From Citreimonas sp042096055 (GTDB lineage: Bacteria > Pseudomonadota > Alphaproteobacteria > Rhodobacterales > Rhodobacteraceae): a stretch of 64,000 nucleotides of DNA. The notes below the pieces were generated by a model. The model saw only the letters and a list, made by a program, of their open reading frames with translations. It had not been told where the DNA came from and did no database searches. Below, piece after piece: positions 40,185 through 48,920 of this stretch. The DNA is taken from NCBI RefSeq assembly GCF_042096055.1, contig NZ_JBELMH010000001.1, positions 1 through 64,000 of the forward strand, written 5' to 3'. Positions within the stretch are counted from its first letter, which is position 1. Each line of letters opens with the position of its first letter. Made by a program: the position numbers and the translations under genes.

Positions 40185-41213
40185 ATGACCCATTCCATCG
40201 CCATCATCGGCGCCTCCGGCTATACCGGGGCCGAGCTGATCCGCCTGCTGGCCACCCATCCCGAGATGCGAATCACGGCGCTCGCCGCGAATTCCAAGGC
40301 CGGGCAGCCGCTGTCGGCGGTGTTTCCGCACCTGCGCCACCTCGACCTGCCCGATCTCGTGACCTGGGAAGAGATCGATTTCGACGGCATCGACCTGTGC
40401 TTCTGCGCCCTGCCGCACAAGACGAGCCAGGAGGTGATCGCGAGGCTGCCCGAGGGGCTGAAGATCGTCGACCTGTCGGCCGATTTCCGGCTGCGCGACC
40501 CAGCCGCCTACAAGAAATGGTACGGCAACGATCACGCCGCGCCCGAGCTTCAGGCCGAGGCGGTCTATGGCCTGACCGAGTTCTACCGCGACGAGATCGC
40601 CGCCGCGCGCCTGGTCGCCGGCACCGGCTGCAACGCCGCGACCGGGCAGTACATCCTGCGCCCGCTGATCAAGGCCGGCGCGGTCGACCTCGACGACATC
40701 ATCCTCGATCTGGCCTGCGGCGTGTCGGGCGCGGGCCGCAGCCTCAAGGAAAACCTGCTGCACGCCGAACTGTCCGAGGGCACGAACGCCTATTCGGTCG
40801 GCGGCACGCACCGCCACCTGGGCGAGTTCGACCAGGAGTTCAGCGCCCTTGCGGACCGCGAGGTGCGCATCCGCTTCACGCCGCACCTGGCGCCGTTCAA
40901 CCGCGGCATCCTCGCCACCGCCTACCTGACCGGCGACGCGCGCGCGGTCCACGCCGCGCTGTCGCAGGCCTACGCGGATGAGCCGTTCATCACCGTCCTG
41001 CCGATGGGCGAGACGCCGTCGACCCACCACGTGCGCGGCTCGAACTTCTGCCATATCGGCGTGGTGGCCGACCGGATCGACGGGAAATGCAACGTGGTCG
41101 CGGCGCTCGACAACCTGTGCAAGGGCTCGTCCGGCCAGGCGCTGCAGAACGCCAACCTGATGCTGGGATGCCCGGAAACCGCCGGCCTACTGCTGGCGCC
41201 CTGCTTCCCGTAA
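40185..41213 (+). CDS. argC: N-acetyl-gamma-glutamyl-phosphate reductase
   Basis: Arginine synthesis enzyme, 342 residues, NADPH-dependent reduction of acetylglutamyl phosphate. The Rossmann start IIGASGYTGAELIRLL (8-23) and the active-site Cys149 in AGTGCNAATG are present, as is the catalytic histidine region VGGTHRHLGE. AGGAG lies 7 nt before the ATG. It has the long argC form with the SADFRLRD motif. The last gene of the plus-strand run from the oxidoreductase, followed by a strong GC hairpin. Confidence 0.96.
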   Translation: MTHSIAIIGASGYTGAELIRLLATHPEMRITALAANSKAGQPLSAVFPHLRHLDLPDLVTWEEIDFDGIDLCFCALPHKTSQEVIARLPEGLKIVDLSADFRLRDPAAYKKWYGNDHAAPELQAEAVYGLTEFYRDEIAAARLVAGTGCNAATGQYILRPLIKAGAVDLDDIILDLACGVSGAGRSLKENLLHAELSEGTNAYSVGGTHRHLGEFDQEFSALADREVRIRFTPHLAPFNRGILATAYLTGDARAVHAALSQAYADEPFITVLPMGETPSTHHVRGSNFCHIGVVADRIDGKCNVVAALDNLCKGSSGQALQNANLMLGCPETAGLLLAPCFP

Positions 41214-41225
41214 GCGGTCTTCGAA

Positions 41226-41258
41226 CCGGCCGCGGCATGCCCGTCGCGGCCGGCCTTT
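41226..41258 (+). terminator. GC-rich hairpin after argC (possible terminator)
   Basis: Perfect 9-bp stem CCGGCCGCG / CGCGGCCGG (41226-41234 with 41245-41253) with a 10-nt loop, followed only by CCTTT. It starts 13 bp after the argC stop. The short T-tract makes it a weak or Rho-assisted terminator. Confidence 0.5.
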
Positions 41259-41325
41259 GCGGGACAAAGGTTGCCAACAGGTAAACCCGTCCCTGCAAGT
41301 CATTGATTTCCTTCGGGCGCCTGCA

Positions 41326-41342
41326 TGTCCCATCGTGGGACA
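41326..41342. promoter_or_regulatory. Perfect 17-bp palindrome upstream of ccmE
   Basis: TGTCCCA-TCG-TGGGACA, 7-bp arms and a 3-nt centre, 118 bp before the ccmE start and 70 bp beyond the argC hairpin. It has no T-run, so it looks like an operator or a small RNA hairpin. The regulator is unknown. Confidence 0.4.
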
Positions 41343-41460
41343 CCCGAATCCGGCCCATTTCGGCTGGGTCGCCGGGGCGGCAAATTGACCGCCGCGGCGG
41401 GCAGGGCTTCCGCAAACCCCCCGAGTCCCTATATCCTGCCCAGGACCATCCGGGGGAGCC

Positions 41461-41916
41461 ATGGCACTCACATCCTTGAAGAAGAAGCGCCGGATCCAGA
41501 TCGTCGCCCTCGCGGCCGTGGCCCTGATGGGCTCGACCGCGCTGATCGGCTACGCGATGCAGGACGGGATCAACTTCTTCCGCTCGCCCAGCCAGGTGAT
41601 GGCCGAACCGCCCGCGGCAGCTGAAACCTTCCGCATCGGCGGGCTGGTCGAGGAAGGCAGCCTGGTCCGCGGCGACGGCGAGCGGATCCGCTTCAACGTG
41701 ACCGACGGCGGCGCCTCGGTCCCGGTGGTCTTCTCGGGCGTGCTGCCCGACCTCTTTGGCGAGAACCAGGGCATGGTCGGTACCGGCCGCTACGTGGACG
41801 GCGTCTTCGAGGCGTCCGAGATCCTCGCCCGCCATGACGAGACCTACATGCCCAAGGAAGTCATCGACGCGCTGAAGGAGCAGGGCACCTACGTGGAGCC
41901 CGCCCCCGGCAGCTGA
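41461..41916 (+). CDS. ccmE: Cytochrome c maturation haem chaperone CcmE
   Basis: Periplasmic haem-binding chaperone of 151 residues with an N-terminal membrane anchor (about 12-31) and an OB-fold domain. The haem-binding His125 and the conserved Tyr129 lie in LARHDETYMP. Full length for the family. It is isolated from other ccm genes within this window and convergent with mnmA (9 bp between stops). Confidence 0.96.
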   Translation: MALTSLKKKRRIQIVALAAVALMGSTALIGYAMQDGINFFRSPSQVMAEPPAAAETFRIGGLVEEGSLVRGDGERIRFNVTDGGASVPVVFSGVLPDLFGENQGMVGTGRYVDGVFEASEILARHDETYMPKEVIDALKEQGTYVEPAPGS

Positions 41917-41925
41917 CGGCGCGGC

Positions 41926-43068
41926 TTACTTGCCGCGCCAGATCCACCCGCCACCGAAGATGCGCGTGCCCTCGGGATCGTAGAACACGCAGGCCTGGCC
42001 CGCGCTCACGCCTTCCTCGGGGGTCAACAGCTCGACCTCGGCCTCGGTCTCGGAAATCGGCCGCAGCACCGCCTCGCGCGGCGGACGGGTCGAGCGGACC
42101 TTGACCGACAGGTGCCATTCCGCCCGCGAGGTCAGCGGTTCGTCGCCCAGCCAGTTGATCTCGCGCACCGGAATCGTCCGTGTGGCGAGCATCTCCTTCG
42201 GGCCGACGATCACGCGGCGATTCTCGACGTCGAGCTTCACCACGTAGAGCGGATCGCTCAGCCCGCCGATGCCGAGACCGCGGCGCTGCCCGATCGTGTA
42301 GTGGATCACCCCGCGATGCTGACCCAGCACGCGCCCCTCGGGATCGACGATGTCGCCCGGCTCTGCCGCGCCCGGGCGCAGCTTCTCGATCACCGAGGCA
42401 TAATCGCCGTTCGGCACGAAGCAGATGTCCTGGCTGTCTGGCTTGTCCGCCACGCTCAAGCCGTAGCGCGCGGCCAGCCGGCGCGTGTCGTCCTTGGACG
42501 GCAGGTGGCCCAGCGGGAAGCGCAGGAAATCCAGCTGCTCCTGCGTCGTCGAGAACAGGAAATAGCTCTGGTCGCGGTTGGAATCGGCAGCACGGTGCAG
42601 CTCGGCCCCGCCGGGGCCGGCCTTGCGCTGGATATAGTGCCCGGTCGCCATGCAATCGGCATCGAGATCGCGGGCTGTCTGCAGCAGGTCCTTGAACTTC
42701 ACCCGTTCGTTGCAGCGGATGCAGGGCACCGGCGTGGCACCGCCCAGGTAGCTGTCGGCGAATTCGTCGATCACCGCCTCTCGGAAGATGTTCTCGTAGT
42801 CGAGCACGTAGTGCGGGAATCCCATCTCGTCGGCCACGCGGCGCGCGTCGTGGATGTCGAGGCCGGCGCAGCACGCGCCCTTCTTGGCCAGCGCCGCACC
42901 GTGATCGTAAAGCTGCAGCGTGACGCCGACCACGTCGTAGCCTTCCTCCTTCAGCATCGCGGCCACGACGGAACTGTCGACGCCGCCGGACATGGCGACG
43001 ACCACGCGGGTGTCGGAAGGAGCTTTGGGCAGGCCGAGCGAGTTGAGCGGGCTTGCGTCGAGGGGCAT
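41926..43068 (-). CDS. mnmA: tRNA-specific 2-thiouridylase
   Basis: Enzyme that thiolates U34 of tRNA-Lys, -Glu and -Gln, 380 residues. The PP-loop VVVAMSGGVDSSVVAAML is near 23-40. Catalytic cysteines sit in PVPCIRCNERVKF and in DSQDICFVPNG, and IGQRRGLGIGG follows. The ATG at 43068 has GGAG with 7-nt spacing; the ATG two codons upstream (43074) would be too close to it. Confidence 0.96.
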   Translation of the reverse strand: MPLDASPLNSLGLPKAPSDTRVVVAMSGGVDSSVVAAMLKEEGYDVVGVTLQLYDHGAALAKKGACCAGLDIHDARRVADEMGFPHYVLDYENIFREAVIDEFADSYLGGATPVPCIRCNERVKFKDLLQTARDLDADCMATGHYIQRKAGPGGAELHRAADSNRDQSYFLFSTTQEQLDFLRFPLGHLPSKDDTRRLAARYGLSVADKPDSQDICFVPNGDYASVIEKLRPGAAEPGDIVDPEGRVLGQHRGVIHYTIGQRRGLGIGGLSDPLYVVKLDVENRRVIVGPKEMLATRTIPVREINWLGDEPLTSRAEWHLSVKVRSTRPPREAVLRPISETEAEVELLTPEEGVSAGQACVFYDPEGTRIFGGGWIWRGK

Positions 43069-43191
43069 GGGCATTCTCCGGAAGTTGGGCGGAATATAAG
43101 AAAATCCGAAGCTTTCTCAAGGTGTCGGTTCAGGCGCCGTTAAGTGCGTTGTGAAATCAAGGACCCCGGTAAACGGAGTGGGGTTTTGGTC

Positions 43192-43470
43192 ATGTTTCTC
43201 AAGAAGGTCGACGGTCCCCGCGCGGTCAAGCTGCCTGACGGCACCTTCTTGACGCGCGCCGATCTTCCGGCAGCCGATACCAAACGCTGGGTCGCCTCGC
43301 GCAAGGCGGCCGTGGTAAAGGCGGTCCAATACGGATTGCTGTCGGTCGAACAGGCCATGGAACGCTATGCGCTGAGCGAGGAAGAGCTGTCGCACTGGCT
43401 GCGCGCCGCCACCCAGCACGGGGAAGAGGCGTTGAAAACGACGCGGATCCAGAAATTTCGTCAACCATAG
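43192..43470 (+). CDS. sciP: CtrA inhibitor SciP (DUF1153)
   Basis: Small DNA-binding cell-cycle regulator of 92 residues. The family signature KVDGPRAVKLPDGTFLTRADLPAADTKRWVASRKAAVVKAV is followed by a helix-turn-helix (AMERYALSEEELSHWLRA). In Caulobacter SciP binds CtrA and blocks its activity at target promoters. Its place directly upstream of ctrA is standard in Rhodobacterales. The start at 43192 follows a G-rich stretch. Confidence 0.95.
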   Translation: MFLKKVDGPRAVKLPDGTFLTRADLPAADTKRWVASRKAAVVKAVQYGLLSVEQAMERYALSEEELSHWLRAATQHGEEALKTTRIQKFRQP

Positions 43471-43477
43471 GTTGGAT

Positions 43478-43501
43478 TTACCATTCTAGGCATTATGGTA
43501 A
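43478..43501. promoter_or_regulatory. 7-bp inverted repeat in the sciP-ctrA gap
   Basis: Arms TTACCAT (43478-43484) and ATGGTAA (43495-43501) with a 10-nt spacer. It starts 7 bp after the sciP stop and ends 64 bp before the ctrA start. There is no T-tract, so an operator in the ctrA promoter is more likely than a terminator. Confidence 0.45.
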
Positions 43502-43565
43502 GGTGGTGTTAACTATTTTCCGACAGGTTAATCTCAGCTCGTGACATAATGACTGGAGACAGCCC

Positions 43566-44282
43566 ATGCGCATCCTGTTGGTCGAGGATGATCCCACCAC
43601 CGCCAAGAGCATCGAACTGATGCTCGGGCACGCCAACCTGAACGTCTACACGACCGATCTTGGCGAAGAGGGGGTCGATCTTGCGAAGCTGTACGATTAC
43701 GACCTCATCCTCCTCGATCTGAACCTGCCCGACCTGAACGGGTACGAGGTGCTGCGCCAGCTGCGCGTCGCGCGGATCGAGACGCCGATCCTGATCCTGT
43801 CGGGCGAGGACGAGACGGAGAGCAAGATCAAGGGCTTCGGCTTCGGCGCCGACGATTACCTGACCAAACCCTTCCACCGGGACGAGCTGATCGCGCGCAT
43901 CCATGCGATCATCCGGCGCTCGAAGGGGCATTCCCAGTCAATCATCCGGACCGGCAAGGTCGCGGTCAACCTGGACGCCAAGACGGTCGAGGTCAGCGGC
44001 AAGGCCGTGCACCTGACCGGCAAGGAGTACCAGATGCTCGAGCTTCTCAGCCTGCGCAAGGGCACGACGCTGACCAAGGAGATGTTCCTCAACCATCTCT
44101 ACGGCGGCATGGACGAGCCCGAGCTTAAGATCATCGATGTCTTCATCTGCAAGCTGCGCAAGAAGCTTTCCGAGGCCACCGGCGACAGCAACTACATCGA
44201 GACGGTGTGGGGCCGCGGCTACGTCCTGCGGGATCCCGAGCCTGCCGTCGACGATCCGGCCCGCGTGGCGGTGAACGGCTGA
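43566..44282 (+). CDS. ctrA: Cell-cycle response regulator CtrA
   Basis: OmpR/PhoB-type regulator of 238 residues. The receiver has acidic Glu7-Asp8-Asp9, phospho-acceptor Asp51 in LILLDLNLPDLNGYE, and Lys101 in YLTKPF. The winged-helix domain has LTGKEYQMLELLSLRKG and VWGRGYVLRDPEP. In Rhodobacterales CtrA drives motility and gene-transfer-agent genes and is usually non-essential. The C-terminus ends ...RVAVNG, not in the Ala-Ala that serves as the ClpXP signal in Caulobacter CtrA. GGAG lies 7 nt before the ATG. Confidence 0.97.
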   Translation: MRILLVEDDPTTAKSIELMLGHANLNVYTTDLGEEGVDLAKLYDYDLILLDLNLPDLNGYEVLRQLRVARIETPILILSGEDETESKIKGFGFGADDYLTKPFHRDELIARIHAIIRRSKGHSQSIIRTGKVAVNLDAKTVEVSGKAVHLTGKEYQMLELLSLRKGTTLTKEMFLNHLYGGMDEPELKIIDVFICKLRKKLSEATGDSNYIETVWGRGYVLRDPEPAVDDPARVAVNG

Positions 44283-44359
44283 TTTCGGTCGATCGCGGCG
44301 CTGGATTTCCCCCCGGACGGGACCTATCACTCGGTCGATGACCGAGAGAGGACGCGTTC

Positions 44360-46474
44360 ATGGCGAAAAAGGCGATCGCCGCGCTGACCGAAGCCGAGGC
44401 CAGCGAAGAACTTGCGCGGCTCGCGCACGAATTGGCGCGCGCGGATCAGGCGTATCACGGTGACGACGCCCCCGTTCTTTCCGACGCCGAATACGACCGC
44501 CTGAAGCGGCGCAACGCCGAGATCGAGGCGCACTTTCCCGCGCTCAGGCGCGACGACAGTCCCAGCGACCGGGTCGGCGCGGCGCCCTCCGAAGGCTTCG
44601 CGAAGGTGCGCCATGCGATCCGCATGATGTCGCTGTCAAACGCGTTCTCGGACGAGGAATTGCAGGATTTCGACAAGGGCGTGCGCCGGTACCTCGGCTT
44701 CGGCCCGGACGAACCGCTGAGCTACACGGCCGAACCCAAGATCGACGGTCTCTCGCTTTCGCTGCGCTACGAGAACGGCCGCCTTGTGCAGGCCGCGACC
44801 CGTGGCGACGGGGCGGTGGGCGAAAACGTCACGGCCAACGCCGTGATGATCGACGACATTCCCGACCGGATCGACGGCGCGCCCGACCTGCTCGAAGTAC
44901 GCGGCGAGGTCTACATGAGCCATGCCGATTTCGAAGCGCTCAACCTCCGCCAGGCCGAGAAATCGGCGCGCACCTTCGCCAATCCACGCAACGCCGCCGC
45001 CGGCAGCCTGCGCCAGCTCGACCCCGAGGTGACTCGCGGCCGTCCGCTGAAATACTTCGCGTATTCCTGGGGCGCGTTGTCGGCGCGCCTCGCCGACACG
45101 CAGATGGCCGCGATCGAGCGGTTGGCGCAGCTGGGGTTCCGCACGAACCCGCTCACGAAAGTCGTCGAGGACGTGGACGCGATGCTGCGCCACTACGTCG
45201 AGATCGAGGCGCAACGGGCGACGCTGGGCTACGACATCGACGGCGTCGTCTACAAGGTGAACGCGATCGACCTGCAGGATCGGCTGGGCTTCCGCTCGAC
45301 CACGCCCCGCTGGGCGATCGCCCACAAGTTCCCGGCCGAGCTTGCCTGGACCTGGCTCGACGGCATCGACGTCCAGGTCGGGCGCACGGGTGCGCTGTCG
45401 CCCGTGGCGCGGCTGCGCCCGGTGACGGTCGGCGGCGTGGTCGTGTCGAACGCGACATTGCACAACGAGGATTACATCGCCGGCCGCGACGCGAAGGGCG
45501 AGCCGATCCGCGACGGCAAGGACATCCGTGTCGGCGACTTCGTGCAGGTCTACCGCGCCGGGGACGTCATCCCGAAGATCGCGGATGTCGATCTGGAGCG
45601 CCGGCCAAAGGACGCGCAGCCGTTCGACTTCCCGCACCTGTGCCCGCAATGCGGGTCCGACGCGATCCGCGAGGCGGGCGATTCCGTGCGCCGTTGCTCG
45701 GGCGGGCTGATCTGCCCGGCGCAGGCGGTCGAGCGCCTCAAGCATTTCGTGTCCCGCGCGGCCTTCGACATCGACGGCCTCGGCGCCAAGCAGGTCGAAC
45801 AGTTCTACGCCGACGGCTGGATCGCCGAGCCAGCCGACATCTTCACGCTCGAAGACCGGTTCGGCAGCGGCATGCAGCAGTTGAAGAACCGCGAGGGGTG
45901 GGGCGAGAAATCGGCTGAGAACCTGTTCCGCTCGATCCGCGAGCGTCGCCGGATCCCGCTGGGCCGGCTGATCTTCGCGCTGGGAATCCGCCATGTGGGC
46001 GAACAGGCCTCGCTGCTGCTGGCGCGGACCTACGGCACATGGGAGGCGTTCGAGACCGCGATGGTCGACGCTGCGCTTATGGAGGGGCCCGCCTGGGACG
46101 CGCTTCTGTCGATCGACGGCGTGGGCCGTGTTCTGGCGCAATCGCTGGTGGCGACCATGAACCAGGATGCCGAGCGCGCGGTGATCGACCGGCTGGTCGC
46201 CCTGCTCGAGATCGAAGAGGCCGAGGCGCCCAACGTCGCGGACTCGCCCGTCGCCAACAAGACGATCGTCTTCACCGGCACGCTCGAGCGGATGACACGG
46301 GCCGAGGCGAAGGCGCGGGCCGAGGCGTTGGGGGCGAAGGTGTCCGGCTCAGTCTCGTCGAAGACCGACATCGTGGTGGCGGGGCCGGGAGCGGGCAGCA
46401 AGGAAAAGAAGGCCCGTGACCTTGGGCTGACGGTGCTCGATGAGGATGCGTGGCTGGACCTCGTCGGCCGATGA
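44360..46474 (+). CDS. ligA: NAD-dependent DNA ligase
   Basis: Replicative DNA ligase, 704 residues. The adenylated lysine is Lys127 in AEPKIDGLSLSLRY. An OB fold follows, then a zinc finger (CPQCGSDAIREAGDSVRRC ... C), HhH repeats (RFGSGMQQLKNREGWGEKSAENLF) and a C-terminal BRCT domain (NKTIVFTGTLERMTRAEAKARAEALGAKV). The stop overlaps the recG start as ATGA, so they are translationally coupled. ctrA, ligA, recG is a conserved order in this group. Confidence 0.97.
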   Translation: MAKKAIAALTEAEASEELARLAHELARADQAYHGDDAPVLSDAEYDRLKRRNAEIEAHFPALRRDDSPSDRVGAAPSEGFAKVRHAIRMMSLSNAFSDEELQDFDKGVRRYLGFGPDEPLSYTAEPKIDGLSLSLRYENGRLVQAATRGDGAVGENVTANAVMIDDIPDRIDGAPDLLEVRGEVYMSHADFEALNLRQAEKSARTFANPRNAAAGSLRQLDPEVTRGRPLKYFAYSWGALSARLADTQMAAIERLAQLGFRTNPLTKVVEDVDAMLRHYVEIEAQRATLGYDIDGVVYKVNAIDLQDRLGFRSTTPRWAIAHKFPAELAWTWLDGIDVQVGRTGALSPVARLRPVTVGGVVVSNATLHNEDYIAGRDAKGEPIRDGKDIRVGDFVQVYRAGDVIPKIADVDLERRPKDAQPFDFPHLCPQCGSDAIREAGDSVRRCSGGLICPAQAVERLKHFVSRAAFDIDGLGAKQVEQFYADGWIAEPADIFTLEDRFGSGMQQLKNREGWGEKSAENLFRSIRERRRIPLGRLIFALGIRHVGEQASLLLARTYGTWEAFETAMVDAALMEGPAWDALLSIDGVGRVLAQSLVATMNQDAERAVIDRLVALLEIEEAEAPNVADSPVANKTIVFTGTLERMTRAEAKARAEALGAKVSGSVSSKTDIVVAGPGAGSKEKKARDLGLTVLDEDAWLDLVGR

Positions 46475-48561
46475 GCGGACGCCCCGAACGTCTCTGGCCG
46501 CTCTTCGCCGAGGTCCAGAGTCTGGACGGCATCGGCCCGAAGACGGCGCAGGCGCTGGCGCAGACCGGGATCGAGGCGATCCGCGACCTGCTGTTCACCC
46601 TGCCGTATTCGGGGATCGACCGGCGCCCGCGTGACACGATCCGGGGCGCGGATCTGCCGGCGACGCTGACCGTGCCGGTCGTGGTGGGGCAGCATCGCCC
46701 GCCCCGCAAGCGCAGCGGCGCCTACCGGATCGAGGTCGACGATGCCGCAATGCGCTTCCAGATCGTCTATTTCCACGCGCGGCCGGAATACTTGATGCGG
46801 CTTCTGCCCCCAGGCAGCCGACGGTTGGTGTCGGGCCGCGTCGAGCTGTTCGACAACGTGCCGCAGATGACGCATCCGGACCATGTACTCGATCCCGCGG
46901 ACGCCGGTTCGATGCCGGAATTCGAACCCGTCTACCCGCTGACCGCAGGCGTGACGCAGAAGATAATGACCAAGGCGGTCGCCCATGCGCTGGCCAAGGC
47001 GCCGGAGCTGGCCGAGTGGATCGATCCCGCGCTGGTCGCGAAAGAGGGTTGGCCCGGTTGGCGCGATGCCCTCTCCGCGGCGCACGCACCCGACCACACG
47101 GTTAATCTTGCGCCGACCGACGTGAACCGTGCGCGATTGGCCTATGACGAATTGCTGGCCCACCAATTGACGCTTGCCCTGGCGCGTCGCGCCCGCCGGA
47201 CCCGTCCCGGTAAGATCACGCAAGGTGACGGTCGTTTGCGCACGATCGTGCGCGGCGCCCTCGAGTTCTCGCCGACCGGGGCGCAGCTGCGCGCGCTCGA
47301 GGAAATCACCGCCGATATGGCGCGGCCCGAGCGCATGAACCGCCTGCTTCAGGGAGACGTCGGATCCGGCAAGACGCTTGTCGCGCTGCTGGCGCTGCTC
47401 AACGCGGTAGAGGCCGGCGGGCAGGGCGTGATGATGGCGCCGACCGAGATCCTCGCGCGCCAGCACTACGATGGCCTCGCCCCGATGGCGCAGACCGCGG
47501 GCGTGACCCTGGAGCTGCTGACTGGCCGCGACAAGGGAGCCGAACGCGCTCGAAAACTGGCAGCGCTCAAAGCCGGCGAGATCGACATCCTCGTGGGCAC
47601 CCATGCCGTTTTTCAGGATGACGTGGTCTTTGCGGACCTGCGCTTGGCCATCGTCGATGAGCAGCATCGCTTCGGCGTCCGTCAGCGTATGGAATTGGGA
47701 CGCAAGGGCGACGGGGCGGACGTCTTGGTCATGACGGCGACGCCGATTCCCCGCAGTCTCGCGCTGGCGCAATATGGCGACATGGACGTCTCGGTGCTCG
47801 ACGAGAAGCCGCCCGGGCGGCAACCCGTGCAGACCGCGCTGATCTCGGAGGAGCGGATGACCGAGGTCGTGGACCATCTGCGCCGGGCGATTTCGGAAGG
47901 GCGGCAGGCCTATTGGGTCTGTCCGCTGGTCGAGGAAAGCGAAACCTCGGACCTCGCCGCGGCCGAGGCGCGCTATGCCCATCTGCGCGCGGCCCTGGGT
48001 GAAGATGCCGTGGGGCTAGTTCACGGGCAGATGCCGCACGCCGACAAGGATGCGGCAATGGCCCGGTTCAATGCGGGAAACACCGCCCTGCTGGTCGCGA
48101 CGACGGTGATCGAGGTGGGCGTGAACGTGCCGAACGCGTCGATCATGGTGATCGAGCGGGCCGAGGCGTTCGGCCTTGCACAATTGCACCAGCTGCGCGG
48201 ACGGGTCGGCCGCGGCACGGCGGCGTCGACCTGCGTGCTGCTCTACCGCCCTCCGCTGGGCGAGGCCGGGATGCGCCGGCTGACCACGCTGCGCGAAACC
48301 GAGGACGGCTTTCGCATCGCCGAGGTCGACCTGGAAATGCGCGGCGCGGGGGATGTCATCGGCGTCGCCCAGTCCGGCGTACCGCGCTTCCGTATCGCCG
48401 ATCTCGAACGTCAGGCCGGACTGATGGCCACGGCGCAAAGCGACGCGCGCCGTCTGCTGGAGCTCGACCCCGAGCTGAAGACGGAGCGGGGGCGGGCGGC
48501 GCGCACGTGGCTTTGGCTGATGCGACAGGACGAAGCCATCAGGCTGATCTCTGTCGGTTGA
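46471..48561 (+). CDS. recG: ATP-dependent DNA helicase RecG
   Basis: Branch-migrating helicase for stalled forks and Holliday junctions, 696 residues. The N-terminal wedge (OB) domain is followed by helicase motifs: Walker A LLQGDVGSGKTLVAL, DEQH in AIVDEQHRFG, and motif III MTATPIPRS. In the C-terminal half are VIEVGVNVPNASIMVIERAE and QLRGRVGRG. The ATG at 46471 overlaps the ligA stop; an in-frame ATG 21 bp earlier is not needed. Confidence 0.97.
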   Translation: MSGRPERLWPLFAEVQSLDGIGPKTAQALAQTGIEAIRDLLFTLPYSGIDRRPRDTIRGADLPATLTVPVVVGQHRPPRKRSGAYRIEVDDAAMRFQIVYFHARPEYLMRLLPPGSRRLVSGRVELFDNVPQMTHPDHVLDPADAGSMPEFEPVYPLTAGVTQKIMTKAVAHALAKAPELAEWIDPALVAKEGWPGWRDALSAAHAPDHTVNLAPTDVNRARLAYDELLAHQLTLALARRARRTRPGKITQGDGRLRTIVRGALEFSPTGAQLRALEEITADMARPERMNRLLQGDVGSGKTLVALLALLNAVEAGGQGVMMAPTEILARQHYDGLAPMAQTAGVTLELLTGRDKGAERARKLAALKAGEIDILVGTHAVFQDDVVFADLRLAIVDEQHRFGVRQRMELGRKGDGADVLVMTATPIPRSLALAQYGDMDVSVLDEKPPGRQPVQTALISEERMTEVVDHLRRAISEGRQAYWVCPLVEESETSDLAAAEARYAHLRAALGEDAVGLVHGQMPHADKDAAMARFNAGNTALLVATTVIEVGVNVPNASIMVIERAEAFGLAQLHQLRGRVGRGTAASTCVLLYRPPLGEAGMRRLTTLRETEDGFRIAEVDLEMRGAGDVIGVAQSGVPRFRIADLERQAGLMATAQSDARRLLELDPELKTERGRAARTWLWLMRQDEAIRLISVG

Positions 48562-48602
48562 CCCCGGCGCGCCGCCCTTCTGCACAATCACGTTCCTGGG
48601 GA

Positions 48603-48646
48603 GAACATGGTATGTTCTCAAGTGTTCTCATAAAGTTCTTTACAAT
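48603..48646 (+). promoter_or_regulatory. LexA (SOS) operator cluster and promoter of the 40-residue gene
   Basis: GTTC-TCATAAA-GTTC at 48624-48638 is an exact GTTC-N7-GTTC box, the LexA site known from alphaproteobacteria. Another half-site pair, GAAC-N7-GTTC (48603-48617), lies just upstream, and a GTTC at 48614 sits 10 bp before the main box. TACAAT at 48641-48646 is a good -10, so the main box occupies the space just upstream of it and bound LexA would block RNA polymerase. Further GAAC half-sites at 48651, 48661 and 48676 follow in the leader. Confidence 0.75.
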
Positions 48647-48691
48647 GCGTGAACAAAGTGGAACAAATGAGAAACGAACACGGAGGATGCC

Positions 48692-48814
48692 ATGTACCAC
48701 ACCGTCAAGACCGCACTGGATCGCCGCGACACCGGCCTATGGAACGACGTCGCGGGCGGCCTGTCGCTTGCGGTCATCTTCTACGGGGCACTGCATCTGC
48801 CCGTGATCGTCTGA
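48692..48814 (+). CDS. 40-residue single-helix membrane microprotein under LexA control (SidA-like candidate)
   Basis: Microprotein of 40 residues: a polar, basic N-terminus (MYHTVKTALDRRDTG) and a hydrophobic helix about 18-40 ending VIV. Strong Shine-Dalgarno GGAGG at 48682-48686, 5 nt before the ATG. The upstream region has a GTTC-N7-GTTC LexA box over a promoter, and a strong terminator follows at 48921-48954, so the unit is monocistronic. In Caulobacter the SOS-induced SidA is a 29-residue membrane protein that blocks division via FtsW; size, topology and control match, but no sequence homology can be claimed. No cleavable signal peptide. It follows recG. Confidence 0.75.
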   Translation: MYHTVKTALDRRDTGLWNDVAGGLSLAVIFYGALHLPVIV

Positions 48815-48920
48815 GTTTTGCCTGCGTGTCGCACCCTTCGCGCATCCTGTCCCGGTGCGCGATCACGGGTCGTCCTGTCTGCCTGACGTCGAATGTCCGT
48901 TCCATGGCGACACGCCACTG

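Noticed and set aside
43509..43531. CtrA binding box upstream of ctrA
   Set aside because: Two TTAA sites are present, but the spacing is 15 nt instead of 7, so the standard box is not matched.
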